Positions 25,170 to 35,400 are shown, counted from the stretch's first letter. The stretch is DNA of 64,000 nt from Betaproteobacteria bacterium (GCA_016210745.1 JACQTO010000176.1:47448-111447); one strand, 5' to 3'. Program-made: numbers and translations. The notes: generated from the letters alone by a model not told the origin.

Positions 25170-27224
25170 TCAACCGGCGAAGAGGCGCACCCCTTCCAGC
25201 AGCAGGCGCACTGCGCCGCTCACCAGCAGCGCCACTCCCACCGACATGGAAATCGATAGCAGAGCTTCCCTGCGTCCGATCGTCTTCAGCATGACAGCGA
25301 AGGTGGAAATGCACGGAATATAGAAGGTCAGGAACAGGAGAAAGGTCGTGATCTGCACCCAGTCGAGCTGGGTGCCGAGCTCGAAGGTCCCGAGCGCCTG
25401 ATAGATCATGAGCAGCGACAGTTCCTTGCGCAGTATGCCGAACAGGATGGGTACGCCCAGAACCGCGGGCAGACCCAGCCACCACGACGTGACCGGTACG
25501 AACAAGGTGTTGATGAGACTGTCGGCGCCGAAGTGATTGAGCAACGCCAGGACCACGCTGCCGCCGACCAGCAGCGGCGTCACGATGGTGAGAATGTCGC
25601 TGGTCCGTGCCCAGGTCTCGGATGCGAGCACGCGCCATTGCGGCATGGCGTAGGGCGGGATTTCCTGCACCTGCCCGGGTCCGAACTCGCGCCGTCGCCG
25701 TGCCAGCAGCCGGCCCATCACCGCGATCACGATCATGGTCAGGGCGAAGATCGCGAATACGCCCGCTGCGCCCAAGTATTTTCCCGCCAGGGCGAGGATG
25801 ATGGCCGAGCGTGCCGAACAGGGAACGAAGGTGATCAGCACCGACGCGATGATCCGCTCGCGCCCCTCGGTGACCTTGGCCGCACCGGATATGGCCGGGA
25901 CATTGCAGCCCAGGCCGGTCAGGAAAGGGACGGCGACGCCGCCGTGCAGGCCGATGCGATGAAAGGCGCGGTCGACCACGAAAGCGATGCGCTGCATCAC
26001 TCCACACTCCTCCAGAGCCACCAGCAACAGCACCAGCGGGATCATGTAGGGCACGACGATGCCTACCAGTCCGATAAGGCCATCGACGACGGCGCGGCCT
26101 AGGATGCCGCCGGTCGAGTGCGGCTGCCACGGCGTGACCCATTCGACCAGGCGCGCCGCGCTGACCGAGTCGAGCCAGGTGCTGACCTCGAATACCACGA
26201 AGAGCACGGCGGCGAACACCGCCATGCTTCCGATCAGCCCCCATTGCGGATGCAAAAACAGTTCGTCCAGCCAGTAGCGCCAGTCGCGACCTTCGTGCGC
26301 CGCCCCCATGCGCGTTGCCGCTTCGAACAGCGTGGCGGCTCGGTGATGGCGATCGGCATGCAGTTCTTCGTCCAGCGGCCGGGGAAGTGTTCGCGCGGCC
26401 TCGCGGCGCAATCGCTCCAGTTCCGCAAACAGCGCGGGAAAGTGCTGGCGCAGTTCCTCCTCGAAATAGGCTTCGCCGGCGGCAAAGTGGGTGAGGAGCA
26501 ATGTGTGCGGCACGCGGAAGGCCGCCTGTATCTCCGGACGGTTCAGAGCCTGGCTCAGCGGCAGGACGGCCTCGCGGATATGTTTGCTGGGCGGCTGAGG
26601 CAGCGGGGATGCGGCCGCGCGCGCCGCTTGCACCGCGGCCGTGAAAAGATTCGAAATGCCTTGCCCCATCAGCGCCACCGTCGGCACCACCGGAACCCCC
26701 AACAGCCGGCTCAGGGCTGCAACGTTGACATGCAGTCCTTTTTCGTTGGCCTCGTCCATCATGTTCAGGGCAATCACCATGGGCCTGCCCAGATGGCCCA
26801 GTTCCAGCGTCAGTTCCAGATGACTTTCCAGACGCGTGGCATCGACAACCTGAACGATCACGTCCGGGGGCGAGAAAGGCGCCGGAGGCCCGCCGGGATC
26901 GTGCTCCGATACGGGCGGCGGCTGATCTCCCCAAAGCAGATACTTGAGCGCCGCAAGATCGTCCTGGACGAGGTTGTGAAACCCGCTGATGCTCGGCAGC
27001 TCAATGAGGCTGGCTTCGTCAAAGCCGATCTGCACAGTGCATTCGCCGTAGGCGCGGTGTGTGCCGGCCAGCTCACCGGTACGCGGCGCAGTGCTCGACA
27101 CCGCGCCGAAGAGCGTGCTCTTGCCCGCGTTGGGCATGCCGACGAGCGCGATGCGCAGTCGCCGCTCGCCCCGATACAGGGGCGTGTGCAGCCTTACGAC
27201 GGATTTGTTCATCGGCTTGTTCAT
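25170..27224 (-). CDS. feoB: FeoB-family ferrous iron transporter with degenerate G3 motif
   Basis: 684 residues, shorter than E. coli FeoB (773). The N-terminal GTPase domain has G1 GMPNAGKST (~29-37), a G2-like GTHRAYGE and G4 NMMD, but the G3 DxxG is ELPSISG. The membrane part has ~8-10 helices with the FeoB core motifs PFLTGLGCNVPAI and FVPCSARSAIIL (Cys as expected in the pore). No FeoA or FeoC is next to it. Divergent G3 suggests altered hydrolysis or a different metal/ligand. ATG 27224 gives MNKPMNKS; the internal Met5 is also possible. A conserved inverted repeat lies upstream (27265-27292). Co-directional with the glutaredoxin-like gene. Confidence 0.85.
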   Translation of the reverse strand: MNKPMNKSVVRLHTPLYRGERRLRIALVGMPNAGKSTLFGAVSSTAPRTGELAGTHRAYGECTVQIGFDEASLIELPSISGFHNLVQDDLAALKYLLWGDQPPPVSEHDPGGPPAPFSPPDVIVQVVDATRLESHLELTLELGHLGRPMVIALNMMDEANEKGLHVNVAALSRLLGVPVVPTVALMGQGISNLFTAAVQAARAAASPLPQPPSKHIREAVLPLSQALNRPEIQAAFRVPHTLLLTHFAAGEAYFEEELRQHFPALFAELERLRREAARTLPRPLDEELHADRHHRAATLFEAATRMGAAHEGRDWRYWLDELFLHPQWGLIGSMAVFAAVLFVVFEVSTWLDSVSAARLVEWVTPWQPHSTGGILGRAVVDGLIGLVGIVVPYMIPLVLLLVALEECGVMQRIAFVVDRAFHRIGLHGGVAVPFLTGLGCNVPAISGAAKVTEGRERIIASVLITFVPCSARSAIILALAGKYLGAAGVFAIFALTMIVIAVMGRLLARRRREFGPGQVQEIPPYAMPQWRVLASETWARTSDILTIVTPLLVGGSVVLALLNHFGADSLINTLFVPVTSWWLGLPAVLGVPILFGILRKELSLLMIYQALGTFELGTQLDWVQITTFLLFLTFYIPCISTFAVMLKTIGRREALLSISMSVGVALLVSGAVRLLLEGVRLFAG

Positions 27225-27524
27225 ATTGCAACCGCTTCCATTTCTCTCCAGGTCTTCAATCTTGTGCCATGGTAAGGCATAGCACTATGGCAATGATATC
27301 CGCACGCCGCTGGAGAGCGCAGCGTTTCGACGCTTCGATTCGACGCCTGATTTTCAGGGGTGGACGATTTCGGGCGCGGAGTGAAACGAAACCCCAGCCC
27401 AGAGTAAGGTCGAAACGTTGTGTGCTACCTTTGCGCTCCTGTGCTCGCGGTCAAAGTCCGGGCGTTTATCGAGGGAGCCGCGACCCGGCCGATGATAGGC
27501 GAGAGGCGGCTCACGGGAGGCGCA
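27225..27524. other. Divergent intergenic region, feoB-like / carrier
   Basis: 300 bp between divergent starts. Contains an inverted repeat at 27265-27292 and the GGAGG ribosome site of the carrier (27516-27520). An open frame upstream of the chosen carrier start (from 27420) has no family-like sequence. Confidence 0.5.
27265..27292. promoter_or_regulatory. Possible operator, TGCCAT-N16-ATGGCA
   Basis: Perfect 6-bp arms TGCCAT (27265-27270) and ATGGCA (27287-27292), about 41 bp before the feoB-like start. Spacing and position fit a dimeric repressor site, but no known box (Fur, FNR) matches clearly. Confidence 0.3.
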
Positions 27525-28883
27525 ATGGCGAACGACGGTGGCACCACCGCGGGACGGTGGCTGGCCAGGTTGGCGGCGGTACGTCCTGCTGAGATTCAGG
27601 CGCTCGGCTGGTCCTTTGCGTATTTTTTCTGCCTGCTCGCCGCGTACTACGTGCTGCGGCCGCTGCGCGATGAAATGGCAATCGCGGGCGGCGTGCGCAA
27701 TCTGCCGTGGTTATTCACCGCCACCTTCGTCGTCATGCTGGCTGCGGTCCCGTTGTTCGGCGCCGTGGTCGCGTGGCTGCCGCGCCGGCGGTTCATTCCG
27801 CTGGTCTACCATTTCTTCGTCGCCAACATCGCCGTGTTCTGGCTGCTGCTCACCTACGATGTCGGCAGGCAGGACGTGGCACGCGTGTTCTTCGTCTGGA
27901 TCAGCGTGTTCAACCTGTTCGCGGTGTCGGTGTTCTGGTCGTTCATGGCCGATCTGTTTTCCAGCGAACAGGGCAAGCGCTTGTTCGGGTTCATCGCCGC
28001 AGGCGGCTCGGCCGGCGCGCTGTTCGGCCCAGCGCTGACGGTGTGGCTGGCGCAGCCCTTGGGGCCGGTCAATCTGCTCATCCTTGCCGCGCTGCTGCTG
28101 GAGGCATCGGTGCTGTGCGCATACCGGCTGGAGAATGCCGCCGTGCGCAGCGAAACGACCGGTGCCGCTGCGGGGGCTCCTTCCGATTCGGATGCGGCAG
28201 GATCGGGGAATGCAAAGCGCGCGGCGCAGCCGGCGGAGGGATTGGGCGGAAGCTGGATCGCCGGCATCGCGATGATTTTGCGCTCGCCCTATCTTGCCGG
28301 CATAGCCCTTTGGGTGTTTCTGCTTTCGCTTGCGGGAACTTTCCTCTATTTCGAGCAGGCGAACATCGTCGCTCAAGCCTCCGATGATCCGGCAGTGCGT
28401 ACGCGGATTTTTGCCGGCATCGATCTCGTCGTTGCGATATTGACCATCGCCGTGCAGTGCGTGGCCACCGGGCGGCTGATCGCGCGCTTCGGGGTCGGTC
28501 CGGCTGCAGGCTTTCTCCCGATCGTCTTCGGCGTGGGCTTCGCGGTGCTCGCCTTCGCTCCCGTTCTGCTGGTGGTGATCGGCATGCAGGCGGTGCAGCG
28601 GACCGCGAACTTCGCGCTGTCGAATCCGGCTCGCGAGATCCTGTTCACCGTGCTCCAGCGCGAGGAGAAGTACAAGGCCAAGAATGTCATCGACATCGTC
28701 GTTTTTCGCGGCGCCGACGCGCTATCGGGCTGGCTCTTCGCGATGCTGCGCGCGGCCGGGCTCGAGATCCAGGCGATTGCGCTCGCCACCGTGCCGGTGG
28801 CCGCGCTCTGGTGCGGACTTGCCCTTGCGCTGGGGCGAGCGCATGAGCGCCGCGCCCGGCTTCGCAAAATGGGGTCAGAGTAA
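27525..28883 (+). CDS. ADP/ATP translocase-like (Tlc/AAA family) or MFS-related carrier
   Basis: 452 residues, ~11-12 membrane segments. Motifs SFAYFFCLLAAYYVLRPLRDE (near residue 22-42) and NFALSNPAREILFTVLQREEKYKAKN (C-terminal half) are typical of bacterial homologues of the Tlc nucleotide carriers, a group also found in free-living proteobacteria where the substrate is unknown. Start ATG 27525 is chosen for its GGAGG site 5 bp upstream; the frame is open further upstream to 27420. The last residues, RLRKMGSE, are coded by a family 1 repeat arm that contains the stop, so the native C-terminus was probably replaced. Confidence 0.78.
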   Translation: MANDGGTTAGRWLARLAAVRPAEIQALGWSFAYFFCLLAAYYVLRPLRDEMAIAGGVRNLPWLFTATFVVMLAAVPLFGAVVAWLPRRRFIPLVYHFFVANIAVFWLLLTYDVGRQDVARVFFVWISVFNLFAVSVFWSFMADLFSSEQGKRLFGFIAAGGSAGALFGPALTVWLAQPLGPVNLLILAALLLEASVLCAYRLENAAVRSETTGAAAGAPSDSDAAGSGNAKRAAQPAEGLGGSWIAGIAMILRSPYLAGIALWVFLLSLAGTFLYFEQANIVAQASDDPAVRTRIFAGIDLVVAILTIAVQCVATGRLIARFGVGPAAGFLPIVFGVGFAVLAFAPVLLVVIGMQAVQRTANFALSNPAREILFTVLQREEKYKAKNVIDIVVFRGADALSGWLFAMLRAAGLEIQAIALATVPVAALWCGLALALGRAHERRARLRKMGSE

Positions 28884-28956
28884 CATTTCATTCAGGCGAT
28901 ACGGCACCGGACTGTCGGCGCGATACGTTGGAGAAATGTTACTCTGACCCCATTTT
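28866..28956. repeat. Family 1 hairpin repeat, copy 3 (with extra half arm)
   Basis: Perfect 24-bp arms 28866-28889 and 28933-28956 around a 43-bp middle; the left arm ends the carrier gene. A degenerate third arm (AAATGTTGCTCTGGCCCCATTTT) follows at 28980-29002, a sign of repeated insertion or slippage. Confidence 0.93.
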
Positions 28957-29160
28957 GCCAACCCGGTATCGCATTGATCAAATGTTGCTCTGGCCCCATT
29001 TTGCCCCCCTTTTTGCAGGCCGTTTGTCTCCGATCAAATGCCAATGCAGGTGACGGTGGCAAAATACTTGCGGGAATGAGTTCCTGCCGACGTATTAGTC
29101 GGCGTGCGCGCCAGCGGAGGAGCCGGATCGCGCTTGGCTGAGCGTTCTGAGGGGTTGTCG

Positions 29161-30570
29161 ATGCCTAATTCCGGATCCGCCAATTTCATCGAAAACAAGA
29201 CTTACGACGAAATCGCCGTTGGCGATTCCGCGATTCTGGTGCGCACGTTGCGGCAGGAAGATATTCAGATGTTCGCCATCATGTCCGGCGACATCAACCC
29301 GGCGCATGTCGATCCGGAGTTCGCGCATTCGTCGATGTTCCACGAAGTCATCGCCCACGGCATGTGGGGAGGCGCGCTGATTTCGACGGTGCTGGGCACC
29401 CAGTTCCCGGGGCCGGGCACGATTTACATCGACCAGTCGCTGCATTTTTCGCACCCCGTGCGGGTGGGCGACACGCTGACGGTGAAAGTAAGCTGCCGCC
29501 GCAAATTCGACCACAATCATCACATGATCCTCGATTGCCTGTGCACCGATCAGGACGGGCACACGGTAATGAGCGGCGCCGCAGAGGTGCTGGCTCCGAT
29601 CGAGAAAATAAAGCGCCAACGAGCGGATCTGCCCGATTTCAAGCTGTCCGAGTCCCGGCAATCGCGCTACGAGCACCTGCTCGAGATCACCAAAGGCCTC
29701 TCGGCCATTTCGATGGCAGTCGTGCATCCGGTGGATGACGAATCGCTGCAAGGGGCGCTGTTGGCGCGCGACGAAGAGTTGATCGTGCCGACGCTGGTGG
29801 GACCGGAAGCGAAGATTCGCGGCGTGGCGGAACGGCTGAACGTGAGTCTGAAAGACTGCCGCATCATCAACGTGCCCCATTCGCACGCGGCTGTGGATAT
29901 GGCCGTGGCGCTGGCGCGCGACGGGGAAGTCGAGGCGCTCATGAAAGGCGCGCTGCACACCGACGAGCTCATGGCCGCGGTCGTCGCCCGGGACGGGCTG
30001 CGCACCGCGCGGCGCATCAGCCACGTTTTCATCATGGACGTGCCGGCTTACCCGCGGCCGCTCATGATCACCGATGCCGCGATCAACGTCGATCCGACAC
30101 TCGAAGACAAGGTTTCCATCGTGCAGAATGCGATCGATCTGGCGCACATGCTGAAAGTCCCCGAACCGAAGGTCGCGATCCTGGCTGCCGTCGAAACCGT
30201 CAATCCGACAATGCGAGCGACGCTCGATGCCGCGGCGCTGTGCAAGATGGCCGACCGCGGACAAATCACCGGCGGTCTGCTCGACGGTCCGCTGGGTTAC
30301 GACAATGCGGTCTCCGTGGTCGCGGCGCGCACCAAAGGAATCAAGTCGGCGGTGGCCGGCCAGGCGGACATTCTGCTGGTGCCGAACATCGAGACCGGCA
30401 ACATGCTTGCCAAACAGCTCGAATACTTGTCCGATGCGCTTGGAGCAGGGATCGTGCTAGGCGCCCGGGTTCCGATCGTGCTCACCAGCCGAGCGGACTC
30501 GGCCGAGTCGCGGGCCGCCTCGACTGCCGTAGCCGTTGTGATCGCACACGCCAAGCGCAATCGGAAGTAG
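29161..30570 (+). CDS. Fused MaoC-like enoyl-CoA hydratase / phosphate acetyl(butyryl)transferase
   Basis: 469 residues. Residues ~10-150 are a MaoC hotdog domain with the hydratase motif SGDINPAHVDPEFAHSSMF and IAHGMWGGALISTVL. Residues ~165-469 are a PTA/PTB-type transferase (LVGPEAKIRGVAE, GPLGYDNAVSVVAARTKGI, DILLVPNIETGNMLAKQL). Such fusions join hydration of a short enoyl-CoA and phosphorolysis of an acyl-CoA. They are usually followed by acetate kinase (ackA); here none follows, since the adhesin locus begins. ATG 29161 aligns with the family start; the frame extends to 29104 without motif content. Confidence 0.9.
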   Translation: MPNSGSANFIENKTYDEIAVGDSAILVRTLRQEDIQMFAIMSGDINPAHVDPEFAHSSMFHEVIAHGMWGGALISTVLGTQFPGPGTIYIDQSLHFSHPVRVGDTLTVKVSCRRKFDHNHHMILDCLCTDQDGHTVMSGAAEVLAPIEKIKRQRADLPDFKLSESRQSRYEHLLEITKGLSAISMAVVHPVDDESLQGALLARDEELIVPTLVGPEAKIRGVAERLNVSLKDCRIINVPHSHAAVDMAVALARDGEVEALMKGALHTDELMAAVVARDGLRTARRISHVFIMDVPAYPRPLMITDAAINVDPTLEDKVSIVQNAIDLAHMLKVPEPKVAILAAVETVNPTMRATLDAAALCKMADRGQITGGLLDGPLGYDNAVSVVAARTKGIKSAVAGQADILLVPNIETGNMLAKQLEYLSDALGAGIVLGARVPIVLTSRADSAESRAASTAVAVVIAHAKRNRK

Positions 30571-30622
30571 CTCACGTTCCGCTTAGGCTCGGCGAGGGAA
30601 CAGCCGTTCGGAACACAAAACG

Positions 30623-30673
30623 TGTGACCTATTTCACAGTTTAACTGTGGAATTGTTCGAAACGGGGTATGAT
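30623..30673 (+). promoter_or_regulatory. Regulatory region of the tps adhesin locus: CRP-like site, palindrome and -10 box
   Basis: TGTGA-N6-TCACA at 30623-30638 is a perfect CRP/Vfr-type core. It overlaps a 15-bp perfect palindrome CACAGTTTAACTGTG (30635-30649). A TATGAT -10 lies at 30668-30673. The CRP-like centre would be near -50, which is not a standard class I or II distance, so the neighbouring palindrome may bind a second factor. A c-di-GMP or cAMP-responsive Crp-family protein is a reasonable guess for an adhesin. Confidence 0.5.
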
Positions 30674-30743
30674 CCGCTCAAACAATCGGACGCGATAGCG
30701 TGACACCAATTCACGCCCATTGCATAAGAAAAAAGGGAGCCCC

Positions 30744-32414
30744 TTGGGTGCTGATCGGAGTTCCGCGCACGCCCTGATTCTGTCGTGCGCCTTGCTGTTT
30801 GCTCTGGCGGTATTCCCCGTCGTTTCGCGCGCGACCGACGACGAGCGTTTCGACATCGTGCGCTTCGAGATCGTCGGCAATACCCTGCTGCCGAATGCGG
30901 AGGTGCAGCGCCTCGTGGCCCCGATGACCGGTACCGGCCGAGTCTACGGCGACCTGCAGAAAGCGCTCGAGGCGCTAGAAGGTGCCTACCGGCAGGCGGG
31001 TTTCAGCACGGTGCAGGTGTTCGTGCCCGAGCAGGAACTCACCAGCGGCGTGGTCCGAATCGAAGTCACCGAAGGTGTCGTGGGCCAGGTCGTCATCGGC
31101 GGCAACATGCATTTCAGTGCCGCCAACATCCGCGCCGGCATACCGGCACTCAAAGAAGGCAAGCCACCGAACCTGCGCGAGCTCTCCGAGGCCATTCAGC
31201 TTTCCAATGAGAACCCGGCCAAGCAGATCGAAGTGACCTTGGGCGTCGGCGAGGAAGAAGGCAAGGTCGACGCCAAAGTGGCCGTCACCGAAGAAAATCC
31301 TCAGCGCGTTTTCGCGACCCTGGATGGAACCGGCACAGCGGCAACCGGTCGCGCGCGGATCGGGGTGGCCTATCAGAATGCCAATCTGTTCGACCGCGAT
31401 CACATCCTGACCCTGGCCTACACCACCGCACCGGATGCCCCGAGTGGCGTGAAGGTCGACATTTTCAGCGTGGGCTATCGCGTGCCGCTCTATGAGCTGG
31501 GCGACAGCCTCGATTTCATCTACGGCAAGTCGAGCGTCAACACCCCGAGTACTTCGCCCGTGCTGGGCGGCGTGCTGGGCATTGTCGGCAAGGGCGATGT
31601 GTTCGGTGCCCGCTGGAATCACTACTTTCCGCGGCGAGGCGAATACACTTCTAAACTGATTTTCGGATTCGACTACAAGTACGTCAATTCACGCTGCACC
31701 GTGGCCGGGGCGCCGGTTGACATCGATCCGCCCACGCCGCCGATCGCCAGTTGCCTGCCCTATACCACGCGCCCCTTCAGCCTCACCTACACCGGACAGA
31801 GGCAGAGTCCGGGCCGGATTTTCGACTACAACATCGGATTGGCCCGCAACTGGGCGCTCGGCACGAAATACACGAACCTCGACGGCACGACCGACAGCTA
31901 CTCGTATCTCACCCCGGGCAATCGCACGACGCGCGACGACTTCACCATCCTGCGACTGGGCGGCAGCCTGACGAAGGCCTTCGTGAACGACTGGCAGATG
32001 CGCGTCGCGGCGAGCGGCCAGTACTCAGGCGACCCGCTGGTGGCGGCGGAGCAGTTCGGTCTCGCCGGTTCCAGCGCCGTGCGTGGTTTTGCCGAGCGCG
32101 CCGCCGCGACCGACAGCGGCTATCTGTTCAATCTGGAGGGCTACACGCCGGAACTGGCAAAGACTGCGGATATGCCCGGCAGCCTGCGCGCGCTGGCGTT
32201 CTACGATTTCGCGCGCGGTTTCAACAAGGGGATCACCGGAGCGGCCGCTGCCGGAAAGATCGGGATTGCCAGCGTCGGTGCCGGTTTGCGCTACGCGCTT
32301 GGCAAGGACCTCAGCGTTCGCTTCGATCTGGCACAGGTAGTCGATGCGGGTCCGCCCAATGCCAAAGCCCGCGGCGAATGGCGCGGGCACCTGAATGTGA
32401 TGATCGCATTTTGA
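30744..32414 (+). CDS. Two-partner secretion outer-membrane transporter TpsB (ShlB/FhaC family)
   Basis: ~556 residues. Signal sequence LILSCALLFALAVFPVVSRAT; POTRA repeats ~residues 25-190 (VRFEIVGNTLLPNAEVQRLV, VRIEVTEGVVGQVVIGGN); then a 16-strand barrel with the essential loop-6 motif SSAVRGFAERA and a final aromatic residue (NVMIAF), the Omp85 targeting signal. It exports the giant TpsA encoded next. TTG 30744 is preferred for a GGGAG ribosome site 5 bp upstream; TTG 30720 extends the frame by 8 codons but has none. 68 bp before tpsA. Confidence 0.92.
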   Translation: MGADRSSAHALILSCALLFALAVFPVVSRATDDERFDIVRFEIVGNTLLPNAEVQRLVAPMTGTGRVYGDLQKALEALEGAYRQAGFSTVQVFVPEQELTSGVVRIEVTEGVVGQVVIGGNMHFSAANIRAGIPALKEGKPPNLRELSEAIQLSNENPAKQIEVTLGVGEEEGKVDAKVAVTEENPQRVFATLDGTGTAATGRARIGVAYQNANLFDRDHILTLAYTTAPDAPSGVKVDIFSVGYRVPLYELGDSLDFIYGKSSVNTPSTSPVLGGVLGIVGKGDVFGARWNHYFPRRGEYTSKLIFGFDYKYVNSRCTVAGAPVDIDPPTPPIASCLPYTTRPFSLTYTGQRQSPGRIFDYNIGLARNWALGTKYTNLDGTTDSYSYLTPGNRTTRDDFTILRLGGSLTKAFVNDWQMRVAASGQYSGDPLVAAEQFGLAGSSAVRGFAERAAATDSGYLFNLEGYTPELAKTADMPGSLRALAFYDFARGFNKGITGAAAAGKIGIASVGAGLRYALGKDLSVRFDLAQVVDAGPPNAKARGEWRGHLNVMIAF

Positions 32415-32462
32415 GCGAAGAGAGGACACGAACAAGCTGAGTCGCGCGGTTCGCGCTTCTCT

Positions 32463-32482
32463 ATCGACGAAGGGAGTCGACC
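32463..32482 (+). promoter_or_regulatory. tpsA ribosome site inside a small hairpin
   Basis: TCGAC (32464-32468) and GTCGA (32476-32480) pair around GAAGGGA, the Shine-Dalgarno sequence, just before ATG 32483. It could dampen tpsA translation relative to tpsB. Confidence 0.35.
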
Positions 32483-35400
32483 ATGCCAGGAAGAAACACT
32501 TCCGCTTTTCCGGCCCGCAAGCGCTTGATCGTTGTAGCCATATCGGCTTGCTTTGCCAGTGCGCCGGCCTGGTCCAATCCGACCGCGCCCCAGGTGGTCA
32601 GCGGCAGCGCGAGTTTCGCTCAGAAGGGGAACCTGATCACGGTCACCAACAGCGCCGGGGCGATCATCAACTGGAAAGGGTTTTCGATCGGCGCGAACGA
32701 AACCACGCGATTCAACCAGCCCTCGGCAGCCAGCAGCGTCCTCAATCGCGTCATCGCCAACGATCCCTCGGTGCTGTTGGGCACGCTCAGCTCCAACGGC
32801 AAGGTCTGGCTGGTGAATCCCTCGGGGATCATGGTCGGGCAGGGTGCCAGGATCGATGTCGGGGGCTTTGTCGCGAGCACGCTCAACGTCAGGAATGAAG
32901 ACTTCCTCGCCGGGCGGCTCAACTTCCAGGCGACGCCCAACGCGGGCAAGGTTGAAAACTACGGTCAGATCACCACGCCGAGCGGCGGCAGCGTCTACCT
33001 CGTCGCGCCGGCGGTCGAAAACCACGGCCTTATCAACGCGCCCAATGGCGAAGTCATTCTCGCCGCGGGCCAAAAAGTCAATTTGATCGACACCGGCACG
33101 CCAGGGGTCAAAGTCGAAGTCGCCGGCAGCGAAGGCAGCGCGACCAATCTCGGCGAAATCCTCTCCGAAGCGGGACGCATCGGGATGGCGGGGGTGCTGG
33201 TGAAGAATGGCGGCAGCCTGAACGTCAGCAGCGTAGTGCGAGAAGGCGGGCGGATTTTTCTTAAAGCGAGCCAGCGGATCGAACTAGATCCGGCAAGCCG
33301 GATCGCCGCTGACGGAATCCGAGGCGGCGAAATCCTTGCCAAAGTCGAAACTGCGAATGAGTTGAGCGGGGTTTTGGTCGGTCGAGGCAGCCTTTCGGCT
33401 CAGGGGGATGCAAGCATTGGGTCGGGTGGCTTCATCGAAACCTCCGCCGCACGTCTCGACATCGACAAACTGACCGTTGCTGCTGGGGGGGGGACTTGGT
33501 TGCTCGACCCCAACAACATCACCATCCAGGCTACCGGTTCGGACACCAACGTCAGCGGCAATCCGGACTTTTTCACAATCGGCGATAATGCCCTCATCAC
33601 CACCGGAACCATCCAAACCGCCCTGAATGCCGGCACGAACGTGTCGATAACGACCGGGGTGGCCACTCCCAATGGAGAGGCCGGAAACATCTTTGTCAAC
33701 AGTGCGATCACGAAGAGTTCGGGGGCCGCGTCGACCCTGACCCTCTCGGCGCACAACAACGTCAATGTCTACGCGGCGATCACCTCATCCTCGCCCTCGT
33801 TCCCGTTGAATCTGACCATGATCGCCGACTCGGACAACAACACCAGCGGCCAGATCAACATCGCGAGCAACATCGATCTCAAAGGAGGCCTGCTGACCAC
33901 CAATTCCGCGGGCTCGGGCAAGGTGGCGCTTTCTTCGGGAACGGTGGCGCTCGATCAGGCGACGACTTTTTCCAGCCTTCTCTGGACTGGCGGGACGCTG
34001 GCGGGCACGGGGCTGCTGAGGGTCTACAACCTGGACTGGCAAGCCGGAACATTGCTCGGATCGCTCGAGTTGCCGATAGAAAGCACGGGCACGCTCTCGA
34101 CTTCTGGCATCAAGGCGATCGGCAATACTTCGGGCGCGTCGGGCACATTCACCAATATCGGCGGATCCATTACCGACAGTACGCCCGGCGGCTCCTCGGC
34201 TTTGTCCTTGTACAACGGTACGTTCAACAATCATGGCAATTTTTCTTTCACCACCGATGCCAACATCAGCGATTGGAACGGTTTGGGGGTGGTGAACAAT
34301 TCGGGTTATTTATACAAGAATGCAGGCACCGTCGCCACCAGCACGATCAGTCCGAAATTCGTCAACACGGGCAACGTCTATGTCAATGCCGGTTCGCTCA
34401 AGATATCGGCACCGTCGGCGAGCGCGGCGACGCATACGGGTTCATTCAGCGTCTACACGGGTTCCACTCTTGATTTCAACAACGGGACTCAGACGCTCGA
34501 TGCCACTTCGACCGTGTATGGGCCGGGCAAGCTGCAGGTAAGCGGCGGCACGGTGAACGTTGGTGGGACGCTAGGCACCACTCTGAATCTTGGGCTTTCC
34601 GGCGGCACGACCAACATCAACGTCAACACGACAGCGCTGAGCTTGAACTTCACCGGCGGAACGCTCGGGGGCACGGGAACGCTGAGCACCTACAGTCTGG
34701 ACTGGACGGCTGGTACGTTATTGGGGTCGCTGAAGCTCTTGGCCTACGATCCCTTCCTTGATTGTGTTTGCCCGGGTACCGGCACGCTCTCGACGGCGGG
34801 CAGCAAGAGCATCGGAAACACGTCGGGCACGGCGGGCACGTTCACCAATGCGGGCACGCTCACCGACAGCACCACCGCTGGCTACTCGGCGCTGTACCTG
34901 TACAACGGCACGTTCAACAACCAGGGCAGCTTCGAGTTCACCACCGATGCCAACATCTCCGACTGGAACGGTCTTGGAGCGGTGAACAATACCGGCACAT
35001 TGACCAAGATCACTGGCACGGGCACCAGCAAGATCGGGGCGAAGTTTGTCAACAGCTTCGGAACTGTCAACGCTGACAGCGGTACGCTGAATCTTTCGCC
35101 CCCGAGCACAAGTTCGGCGACGCATACTGGGACGTTTGCCGTTAACTCCGGTGCGACGCTCCAGTTTGCAGGCGGCACGCACACGCTCGATACGGACTCG
35201 ACGGTTAACGGGCCGGAAGCCGGGGTAGGAACGCTGGCGGTGAGCGGTGGAACGGTCGACGTCAATGGCACGTTGGGCAGCACGCTCGGATTGGGGATCT
35301 CGGGTGGCACCGCCAATTTCAACGTGACGACCACGCAGCCGAGTCTGAGTTTCACGGGAGGGACGCTGGGCGGTACCGGAACGCTGAGCACGAACAGTCT

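Noticed and set aside
25003..26934. 643-codon open frame opposite in phase to the FeoB gene
   Set aside because: Same strand, shifted frame of feoB; Arg/Gly/Ala-rich shadow translation with no family blocks, caused by high GC at third positions.
29095..30264. 389-codon minus-strand frame over the MaoC-PTA gene
   Set aside because: Shadow of a well-supported gene; His/Arg-rich with no recognisable domain.
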